From Methanobacteriota archaeon (lineage in GTDB: Archaea; Altiarchaeota; Altiarchaeia; IMC4; QMZM01), in contig JAKFXM010000220.1 in the NCBI GenBank assembly GCA_021731385.1, positions 1 through 6,386 of the forward strand: a DNA stretch of 6,386 nt, given 5' to 3'. The notes below the pieces were generated by a model. It was not told where the DNA came from. It was given only the letters and a program-made list of their open reading frames with translations, and ran no database searches. Every line of letters begins with the position of its first letter. The first letter of the stretch is position 1. The translations under genes and the position numbers were made by a program. Shown here one piece after another: positions 1-4,523 of the stretch.

Positions 1-22
1 GGTTCAAATCCCAACCTCGGCG
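1..22 (+). tRNA. 3' end of a tRNA gene (partial, cut by the window edge)
   Basis: Bases 3-9 (TTCAAAT) form a standard T-loop. Bases 10-14 (CCCAA) are the 3' half of the T-stem, and bases 1-2 (GG) are the last two bases of its 5' half. Bases 15-21 (CCTCGGC) are the 3' acceptor strand, so the missing 5' end should read GCCGAGG. G22 would be the discriminator base. The next bases are CAG, so no CCA is encoded, as is common in archaea. The anticodon lies outside the window and the isotype cannot be told; a G discriminator fits Ser, Asp and some others but is not decisive. A 19-base copy of this end recurs at 301-319. Confidence 0.8.
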
Positions 23-53
23 CAGCCTTTTTCTTTCAAAAAGAAAAACGCTG
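23..53. repeat. Hairpin 1, left arm of the array
   Basis: TTTTTCTTT (28-36) pairs with AAAGAAAAA (40-48) across a 3-nt loop. After a C27/C49 mismatch, CAGC (23-26) pairs with GCTG (50-53). It begins one base after the tRNA discriminator, so it could also serve as the 3' trailer or T-rich terminator of the tRNA transcript. Bases 23-31 are also complementary to 170-178. Confidence 0.7.
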
Positions 54-58
54 GCGAA

Positions 59-93
59 AAAGAAAGGAATTTGCTCACTTCGTTCGCAAATTC
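59..93. repeat. 35-nt repeat copy A with hairpin 2
   Basis: This 35-nt stretch matches 202-236 at 34 of 35 positions; the only difference is T83 against C226. It contains a perfect 8-bp stem, GAATTTGC (67-74) with GCAAATTC (86-93), around the 11-nt loop TCACTTCGTTC (75-85). Similarity continues weakly for about 10 bases after the stem. Confidence 0.85.
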
Positions 94-122
94 GATTGAA
101 ATTTTATATGAATGGAATTTAT

Positions 123-147
123 GTGGGGTGAACGAAGTGAACCCCAC
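123..147. repeat. Hairpin 3, loop complementary to hairpin 2 loop
   Basis: GTGGGGT (123-129) pairs with ACCCCAC (141-147) around the 11-nt loop GAACGAAGTGA (130-140). That loop is the exact reverse complement of the loop of the 67-93 hairpin, although the two stems are unrelated. Both hairpins are enclosed by an 11-bp long-range match, 50-60 with 151-161. Confidence 0.8.
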
Positions 148-157
148 TTATTTTCGC

Positions 158-178
158 CAGCCTTTTGTTAAAAGGCTG
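158..178. repeat. Hairpin 4, right arm of the array
   Basis: CAGCCTTTT (158-166) and AAAAGGCTG (170-178) form a perfect 9-bp stem with loop GTT. The same CAGCCTTTT occurs at 23-31, so hairpins 1 and 4 look like related terminal arms of a unit of about 156 bp. Confidence 0.75.
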
Positions 179-183
179 TGCAT

Positions 184-201
184 CAACCTTTCAGAAGGTT
201 G
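184..201. repeat. Hairpin 5
   Basis: CAACCTT (184-190) pairs with AAGGTTG (195-201) across the tetraloop TCAG. It lies directly before the second copy of the 35-nt repeat. Confidence 0.7.
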
Positions 202-236
202 AAAGAAAGGAATTTGCTCACTTCGCTCGCAAATTC
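202..236. repeat. 35-nt repeat copy B with hairpin 6
   Basis: This is the second copy of the repeat at 59-93. Stem GAATTTGC (210-217) with GCAAATTC (229-236) is identical to copy A, and loop TCACTTCGCTC differs by one base. The copies are offset by 143 bp in direct orientation. Confidence 0.85.
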
Positions 237-300
237 TGATTGAATTTATCGAGTGAAATTTAATATTGGGATTGATAAGAGAACGAAGTGCCATTATGGC

Positions 301-321
301 GTTCAAATCCCAACCTCGGTG
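301..321. repeat. Duplicated tRNA 3' end, att-like
   Basis: Bases 301-319 are identical to bases 2-20, covering the last T-stem base, T-loop, 3' T-stem and most of the acceptor strand. Base 320 (T) differs from base 21 (C), and the following G matches. The bases before it (TGGC) do not complete a T-stem, and no GCCGAGG-like 5' acceptor lies upstream, so this is not a second intact tRNA. A short copy of a tRNA 3' end is the usual footprint of integration by a tyrosine recombinase. No integrase gene is visible in the window. Confidence 0.65.
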
Positions 322-348
322 TAACCAATATCAATCGATATTAATCTT

Positions 349-1164
349 ATGAAACGCATATTGGGGGATATTGATAAGATAAAGAAAAGGTATAATATCA
401 TTCCTATTTTTTATTGTGAAGCAGGTAGTCGGCTTTGGAGAATTCACAGCCCCGATAGTGATCATGATATCAGAGGGTTTCATTTGGTCAGTTTTGGTGA
501 TTATTTTTCCTATAAAAAACCTCCTGAACAAATAGAATTTATAGACGGAAAATTCGATTTTGTGAGTTATAACATAGATAAGGCATTTACATTGATCGAA
601 AAAAGCAACCCCTGTGTTTTAGAATGGCTAAGGGGGGATATGATTTATTATAATAAATTCCCAAAATTTAAACAATTTGTAAACCAAGTTGAAGATAACA
701 TTAGCCTGAAAACTTTGTTTTTACACTATAAAAATTTATCAAAAAACAATTACCAAAAATTCATCGCTAACGAGAAAAGGTTTACTTATAAAATCACAGT
801 GTATGTACTGAGAGGGTTGCTTTCCTGCCTTTTTATTATGCAATGCAATAAAGCCCCTCCCCTTAATTTTCAGGGACTTGTTAATGAAATATCCTTAGAA
901 TCAAAGAAAAAGGATATAATCCTGGAAATTCTAAATAAGAAGAAGGGGTATGTTGAAGAGGCAAATGTTGAGAATAAAACCGAAATTAAAAACCTGATTA
1001 TAGATCTATCTTATGAAGTTAACGGAGCCAGTATTAACAAAAACGGGGATCGTGATAAACTAAAGGAAATATTAAATGGGTTCTCTAAACAAATAAAATC
1101 AGGATATTATTTGACATCCTCAGAAAAATCTTCAACGCTTCGTGGCTCACTACCGCCTTGCTGA
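349..1164 (+). CDS. RlaP/YcgL-like nucleotidyltransferase (pol-beta superfamily)
   Basis: The 271-aa protein fits the RlaP/YcgL family (COG3541, Pfam PF10127 from memory), which belongs to the polymerase-beta nucleotidyltransferases and has been linked to RNA repair; its physiological substrate is not established. The signature is GSRLW (26-30) followed by SPDSDHDIRG (34-43), where GS and the Asp pair D38/D40 would bind the metal and nucleotide. D70 in GKFDFVSY is placed as the third acidic residue. KSNPCVLEWLRGDMIYY (85-101) matches the family's conserved NP-x-LEWL block. No signal peptide is evident; a hydrophobic stretch at 151-164 looks like part of the helical C-terminal half. The last dozen residues, SEKSSTLRGSLPPC, look unlike a family C-terminus. 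ATG 349 has no clear Shine-Dalgarno site and lies 28 bp after the tRNA-end copy. Two sampled 60-base lines are about 28 % GC, against 38-47 % in two sampled leuS lines, which suggests separate acquisition. Confidence 0.8.
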   Translation: MKRILGDIDKIKKRYNIIPIFYCEAGSRLWRIHSPDSDHDIRGFHLVSFGDYFSYKKPPEQIEFIDGKFDFVSYNIDKAFTLIEKSNPCVLEWLRGDMIYYNKFPKFKQFVNQVEDNISLKTLFLHYKNLSKNNYQKFIANEKRFTYKITVYVLRGLLSCLFIMQCNKAPPLNFQGLVNEISLESKKKDIILEILNKKKGYVEEANVENKTEIKNLIIDLSYEVNGASINKNGDRDKLKEILNGFSKQIKSGYYLTSSEKSSTLRGSLPPC

Positions 1165-1189
1165 AATTTTAATATTGCATAATTTTATA

Positions 1190-1200
1190 ATCACTTTTTC
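1190..1200 (+). terminator. Possible T-rich terminator of the nucleotidyltransferase gene
   Basis: The gap of 46 bp between the two convergent stop codons is AT-rich and carries a run of five T (1195-1199) on the plus strand. Archaeal transcription commonly stops at such T-runs without a hairpin. No convincing matching signal for leuS is seen on the other strand. Confidence 0.3.
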
Positions 1201-1210
1201 TCATTCAAGC

Positions 1211-3979
1211 CTATATTTCAATGTAAATCCCCGGCTTCATAGGCATCGCATATCCTGCCTTTTTCTCGGGGTCAAAAACCGGCTCTTTCTGTATTTCCAA
1301 CTGAAAACTAAATTCGTTCTCAAGAAATTCCTTTGCATTCTTTATTATATCAAATTCTTCCTCCAGGGTAAATATGAAATCCGGAATTTCATCCTTTCTG
1401 AATTTCTGCATTATCTGCGGAACCTCTTTTCCGTATTTCTTCATCTCAGGGTCTTTCATCACATCGGAGATCGTCTTTCCTGATTTTATCATCTCGAATA
1501 ATTTCCTTTTCCATTCGGGTGCAGGATATAGATAGATCTTCCTTGGCTTTATTTTTGTTACCTCTATGATGCTCTGGATGTCAGCCATTATACTTTTTAT
1601 AATGTCTTCTTTTGCATTTATCCTTTCGTCTATCTTTTTATCTATCCTTGGATATTCTGCAATTGAAATAAAATTTCTATTGCCCATTTTTTCCCATAAA
1701 TCCTCGCACACAAACGGGGTAAAGGGCGCCATGAGCCTGACCCATTTCTCTGCAAATTCCTTCATTGTCTTTGAATTCGGCTCGCACCTTCTCGAGTACC
1801 ATGCAAGGTCGTTCAGTAATTCAAAGAACGCATGTTGCAGCGCTTTTCTTGTCTGAAAGCCCTCCAATGCAGATGTTGTCTTTTCTATCGCATTATCCAG
1901 TCTGCTAATCAGCCATCTGTCAATATCCCTTTCAGGTATATTGTTTTTAAGCATGATTGCATAATTCACCTGGTCATAGAACTGCTTTAATTTCTTTGAT
2001 GTATTCTTAACAAGATTCTCCCTCCAGTCGAAATCCTGCCATGGCTCTGCATTGCTCATAAGGAATAATCTGACGACATCGCTACCATTTTCGTTTATTG
2101 CATCACTCAAAAGAACGACATTCCCCTTGGATGAGGACATCTTGTTCCCCTCAAGAAGTCCCATTCCAAATACTACTATGCCTCTGGGCCACTGCTCTTT
2201 TGGAAAGATTGCAGTGTGATGGAATATATGGAATGTAAGATGATTTCCAACCAGGTCCTTTGCCGAGAGTCTCCATTCGGGTGAGTACCAGTAAAGGAAT
2301 TCCCCTCTTATTTCTTCAAGTCTTTCCCTGCGTATTCCAATTTTATTTGAAATTTTATCTGCATCACCGTTTCCAAGAAGGACATAATCAAAGAATTCCG
2401 GGTCAAGTTTTTCAGCATCAAGTTCTTTGACATGTCTTGAAATCGTGTAAAACGCCATGTATATCGTGGAATCGCTTAATGGCTCAATAAGCCATTTCTT
2501 ATCCCATGGAAATCTTGTTCCAAGCCCGACTCTCCTCGTGCATGCCCAGTCCTTCAGCCAGTCTATAAAATACGAGAAATTCTGCCTTGTTTCTTCAGGA
2601 ACAATCTGCATTGAATTTAGACATTCATGGGCTTTTTCCTTCCATTCCGGATTTCCATAATTAAGAAACCACTGGTCTTTCAGGATCTTTATAAAGCATC
2701 TTGTCCCGCACCTGCATATAACCGGATTTTCGGAAAATTCGTAAAAGATGTCGGAATTTCCTGAATCTTTGAGTTCTGCGATTACCTTTTCCCTTGCTTC
2801 CCTCACCGAAAGATCGCCATAACCCCTGACTGATTTGCTCATCCTCCCCCTGCCGAATTCCTCCCTGTAAAGCAATTCAGTTGCCTCCTCCAATTTAGGG
2901 TCTTTCTGGTCTTTAATATTAAGATACTCAACGATTTTTTTTGCAGGAACCTCTTTCCCTTCGCCGATTATGACAATTGGTGCCATTTCACTCTTTAAAT
3001 CCCTTAGTGCGACATAGTCATAAGGGGCGTGTGCAGGGACTGACATCACTACACCTGTTGCATAATCCGGATCCACGAACTCTGCAGGCAGTATTGGAAT
3101 TTCCCTTCCTGAAATTGGCTCTATGCAGGATTTCCCGACAAATTCCCTTCCTTTAATCTGTTCGATAACCTCAATCTTTTTGCCAAGATATTTTAATTTC
3201 CCGGTGGCTTCCCTGCTCAGTATCCAGATTTCGTTGTCAACCTTTACCCTTACATAATCAATGTTCGGGTTAATCCAGATGTTTGTAACACCGAATATGG
3301 TTTCAGGTCTTAGGGTTGCTGCTGGCAGTATCATATCGTTGAATTTGAATTTTATTACAGTAAAATCCTGAACCTCAGAATTCTCGCCCTGCAATAGATC
3401 ATGGTCCCCTACAGGATTGTCGCATGACGGGCAGTATCTCACAGGATGTTCGCCCATCTTTATAAGCCCCTGTTCATACAAATGTTTGTACTGCCATTCG
3501 ATGAATTTGCTGTACTGTGGCGTTATGCTTAGGAATTCCCTTGTCCAGTCTATCGAGAATCCCATTTCAGTCATATTCTGCCTGTACTCATTTGAGAAAT
3601 ATTTAACAATCGTTTCAGGATTTGTGAAATTCTCAAGAATTTCTTTTGGAACCTTGTAGAGTTCTCCATAAATTTTCAGGGTTTTTTCGTCTCTTTTCTT
3701 AATCCTTTCGGCAATACCGAGAACAGGGCTTCCTGTAACATGCCATGCCATCGGGAAAAGTACGTTATAGCCCTGCATCCTCTTGAATCTTGCTATTACA
3801 TCCGGGACCGTATATGTCCTGCCATGCCCTACATGCATGCTTCCGGAAGGATAGGGAAATGCTACTGTCAGGTAGAATTTCTTTTTCTTTTTGTCAGGCA
3901 CAGATTGGAATATTCCAGTTTCCTGCCATTTCTTTATCCATTTCTCCTGAATTTTTATCGGATCGAATTTTGAAGCCAT
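1211..3979 (-). CDS. leuS: Leucyl-tRNA synthetase, archaeal type
   Basis: This class Ia cytoplasmic enzyme charges tRNA-Leu with leucine. Counting from ATG 3979 gives 922 aa, normal for archaeal LeuRS. It shows the HIGH-type signature HVGH (49-52) after AFPYPSGSM, and the KMSKS-type loop as KMSSSKGN (613-620) with Ser in place of the second Lys. The editing domain has the threonine-rich TLRPETIFGVTN (222-233) and VPAHAPYDY with the expected specificity Asp near 321. YCPSCDNPVGDHD (182-194) and CRCGTRC (422-428) are probable metal or structural sites, and WACTRRVGLGTRFPWD (478-493) is archaeal/eukaryotic. The C-terminus ends in AMPMKPGIYIEI, like the archaeal domain that contacts the long variable arm of tRNA-Leu. 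The frame stays open to TTG 4138, but MASKFDPIKIQEKW matches where LeuRS proteins begin, and the extra stretch is made of hairpins. No good Shine-Dalgarno site precedes ATG 3979. Confidence 0.95.
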   Translation of the reverse strand: MASKFDPIKIQEKWIKKWQETGIFQSVPDKKKKKFYLTVAFPYPSGSMHVGHGRTYTVPDVIARFKRMQGYNVLFPMAWHVTGSPVLGIAERIKKRDEKTLKIYGELYKVPKEILENFTNPETIVKYFSNEYRQNMTEMGFSIDWTREFLSITPQYSKFIEWQYKHLYEQGLIKMGEHPVRYCPSCDNPVGDHDLLQGENSEVQDFTVIKFKFNDMILPAATLRPETIFGVTNIWINPNIDYVRVKVDNEIWILSREATGKLKYLGKKIEVIEQIKGREFVGKSCIEPISGREIPILPAEFVDPDYATGVVMSVPAHAPYDYVALRDLKSEMAPIVIIGEGKEVPAKKIVEYLNIKDQKDPKLEEATELLYREEFGRGRMSKSVRGYGDLSVREAREKVIAELKDSGNSDIFYEFSENPVICRCGTRCFIKILKDQWFLNYGNPEWKEKAHECLNSMQIVPEETRQNFSYFIDWLKDWACTRRVGLGTRFPWDKKWLIEPLSDSTIYMAFYTISRHVKELDAEKLDPEFFDYVLLGNGDADKISNKIGIRRERLEEIRGEFLYWYSPEWRLSAKDLVGNHLTFHIFHHTAIFPKEQWPRGIVVFGMGLLEGNKMSSSKGNVVLLSDAINENGSDVVRLFLMSNAEPWQDFDWRENLVKNTSKKLKQFYDQVNYAIMLKNNIPERDIDRWLISRLDNAIEKTTSALEGFQTRKALQHAFFELLNDLAWYSRRCEPNSKTMKEFAEKWVRLMAPFTPFVCEDLWEKMGNRNFISIAEYPRIDKKIDERINAKEDIIKSIMADIQSIIEVTKIKPRKIYLYPAPEWKRKLFEMIKSGKTISDVMKDPEMKKYGKEVPQIMQKFRKDEIPDFIFTLEEEFDIIKNAKEFLENEFSFQLEIQKEPVFDPEKKAGYAMPMKPGIYIEI

Positions 3980-4030
3980 TTTTTGAAAGGTCAACCTACG
4001 GTAGTTTTCTTTTGGGAATACAAACACTTC

Positions 4031-4059
4031 CCGAAAAATTCCTTTCAGGAATTTTTGGG
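4031..4059. repeat. Leader hairpin A (10-bp stem, 3-nt loop)
   Basis: AAAAATTCCT (4034-4043) pairs perfectly with AGGAATTTTT (4047-4056) across loop TTC. After one mismatch, CC (4031-4032) pairs with GG (4058-4059). Confidence 0.8.
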
Positions 4060-4062
4060 CCC

Positions 4063-4085
4063 AATCAGCGACTTTGTCGCTGATT
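4063..4085. repeat. Leader hairpin B (perfect 10-bp stem, 3-nt loop)
   Basis: AATCAGCGAC (4063-4072) pairs with GTCGCTGATT (4076-4085) across loop TTT. It is the most stable hairpin of the leader and lies three bases from hairpin A. The junction TTGGGCCCAA (4055-4064) is itself a palindrome. Confidence 0.85.
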
Positions 4086-4093
4086 CGGGTTCT

Positions 4094-4108
4094 TTTTCTA
4101 AAAGAAAA
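4094..4108. repeat. Leader hairpin C (AT-rich, 3-nt loop)
   Basis: TTTTCT (4094-4099) pairs with AGAAAA (4103-4108) across three A residues. It is weaker than hairpins A and B and resembles the T/A-rich hairpin at 28-48. Confidence 0.5.
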
Positions 4109-4134
4109 GGGTTTGTCTTTTAATCCACTTTCCT

Positions 4135-4176
4135 TCAATTTCTTTTGGGTTGAATTGCGAGACCATTTTATATTAA
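4135..4176 (-). promoter_or_regulatory. leuS promoter with shared 30-bp block
   Basis: On the minus strand TTAATATAAAA (4176-4166) is a good archaeal TATA-like box. One base later begins a 30-bp block (4164-4135, starting GGTCTC) that matches 5923-5894 in front of the AlbA_2 gene at 25 of 30 positions. Within the block, TSAATT half-sites recur 16 bp apart (4135 and 4151 on the plus strand). A block between the TATA box and the likely start point is where archaeal repressors often bind. Confidence 0.55.
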
Positions 4177-4213
4177 TTCTTCAACTTGGCTTGGTTCCAG
4201 TTTTCCATTCTAT

Positions 4214-4242
4214 CGGAAATAATTTCCGTTAAATTTCCGTTA
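4214..4242. promoter_or_regulatory. Operator-like palindrome plus 11-nt direct repeat
   Basis: CGGAAAT (4214-4220) and ATTTCCG (4222-4228) form a perfect palindrome around A4221. The half AATTTCCGTTA is then repeated in tandem (4221-4231, 4232-4242). Three half-sites spaced about one helical turn apart, some 40 bp upstream of the leuS TATA box, would suit cooperative binding of a regulator. No regulator is known. Confidence 0.4.
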
Positions 4243-4348
4243 AACAGATTTTACTTACTCTCCTCTGGATTATTACCTTATTATCAACTAATGAAATCGG
4301 GTCATTTCTTGCCATTCTATCTGTTATTGAATTTTGGGATTCTTTCAT
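4229..4348 (-). pseudogene. Doubtful 39-aa ORF sharing the AlbA_2 gene start
   Basis: ATG 4348 opens a 39-aa frame beginning MKESQNSITDRMARNDP. Its first codons and the nine bases before the ATG fall in a 21-bp stretch (4335-4355) identical to 5860-5880, where MKESQ is a candidate start of the AlbA_2 protein. After MKESQ the similarity ends. It could be a remnant of a duplicated gene start or a small gene of unknown function; its end runs through the 11-nt repeats, which speaks against a real protein. Confidence 0.3.
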
Positions 4349-4355
4349 TGTGGTG
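4335..4355. repeat. 21-bp copy of the AlbA_2 gene start
   Basis: All 21 bases match 5860-5880 in the same orientation. On the minus strand both read CACCACAATGAAAGAATCCC plus one A. A few bases next to it (ATTGAATTTTG, 4326-4336) also resemble 5908-5918 but in a different relative position. Confidence 0.85.
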
Positions 4356-4424
4356 TTTAGCTTTCTTCAATCACCTTAACCCATTCATGGGATTTGATCT
4401 TATTCAGTTTTTGCGTAAACCCTT

Positions 4425-4520
4425 TTATCTATCTGATTTCATCTCGACCTTAATCGTCAGGGGATAAAATCCACTGCAACAAGATTCATTCGTGCCATTT
4501 TCGTGCCATTTTCGTGCCAT
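4425..4520 (-). other. Doubtful 31-aa ORF abutting the AlbA_2 gene
   Basis: ATG 4520 follows directly on the TAA of the AlbA_2 gene (TAAATG). The frame reads MARKWHENGTNESCCSGFYP and ends at 4425 with no recognisable domain. The first third is just the 11-nt repeat, and no Shine-Dalgarno site was seen. Translational coupling is possible but unsupported. Confidence 0.2.
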
Positions 4521-4523
4521 TTA
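4491..4523. repeat. Triple 11-nt tandem repeat containing ATG
   Basis: CGTGCCATTTT occurs at 4491-4501 and 4502-4512, and with one change (final A) at 4513-4523. On the minus strand each unit contains ATGGCACG, and because 11 is not a multiple of three the three ATGs fall in three different frames. The last unit overlaps the stop codon of the AlbA_2 gene. Confidence 0.9.

Larger units (their letters stand above)
23..300. repeat. Hairpin array between two tRNA 3'-end copies, no gene
   Basis: This stretch of about 280 bases has no convincing coding sequence and consists largely of inverted repeats. From left to right they are 23-53, 67-93, 123-147, 158-178, 184-201, 210-236 and 290-300. Several belong together: 23-53 and 158-178 share CAGCCTTTT-type arms, and 67-93 and 210-236 are near-identical copies. 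The 10-mer GARCGAAGTG or its complement occurs four times in alternating orientation (76-85, 130-139, 219-228, 281-290). The array starts right after the tRNA discriminator base and ends at the duplicated tRNA end. It could be a miniature mobile element, a REP-like cluster or a structured RNA; the sequence alone does not decide. Confidence 0.75.
3980..4145 (-). promoter_or_regulatory. Structured 5' leader of leuS
   Basis: From a TATA-like box at about 4166-4176, archaeal spacing would start transcription near 4142-4145, giving a leader of roughly 165 nt. Between 4030 and 4110 it holds three adjacent hairpins with 3-nt loops. CCCGAA (4030-4035) is complementary to TTCGGG (4084-4089), so the first two hairpins could be rearranged under an outer stem. 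Such a leader could control leuS by attenuation or translation. A T-box is unlikely, since T-boxes are bacterial and none of their motifs were seen. The alternative, a 53-aa N-terminal extension from TTG 4138, is less likely. Confidence 0.5.
4177..4520. other. Intergenic region rich in short repeats
   Basis: The 344 bp between the leuS promoter and the stop of the AlbA_2 gene hold no confident gene. They contain a palindrome with 11-nt repeats (4214-4242), a 21-bp copy of the AlbA_2 gene start (4335-4355) and a triple 11-nt repeat (4491-4523). Short stretches on the minus strand read like protein, for example SHEWVKVIEES before a stop near 4359, but are too short and frame-broken to name. Decayed gene remnants are plausible. 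Confidence 0.5.

Noticed and set aside
23..300. CRISPR array
   Set aside because: The repeats are two copies with different hairpins between them, not regular repeats with spacers, and no cas gene is present.
290..321. Second complete tRNA gene ending at 321
   Set aside because: The T-stem does not pair on its 5' side and no matching 5' acceptor strand is found upstream.
1142..1483. Plus-strand frame overlapping the end of leuS
   Set aside because: It is antisense to well-conserved LeuRS C-terminal codons and has no recognisable domain.
3980..4138. 53-residue N-terminal extension of LeuRS from TTG 4138
   Set aside because: LeuRS proteins start at the MASKFDPIKIQEKW region; the extension only translates three hairpins. 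Kept as the alternative in the leader entry.
3980..4145. T-box riboswitch for leuS
   Set aside because: No T-box core sequence or specifier stem was recognised, and the class is bacterial.
4186..4467. Plus-strand 93-codon hydrophobic frame from a TTG
   Set aside because: It runs antisense through the duplicated gene start and 11-nt repeats, begins with TTG without a ribosome site, and its hydrophobicity is what T-rich intergenic DNA gives by chance.
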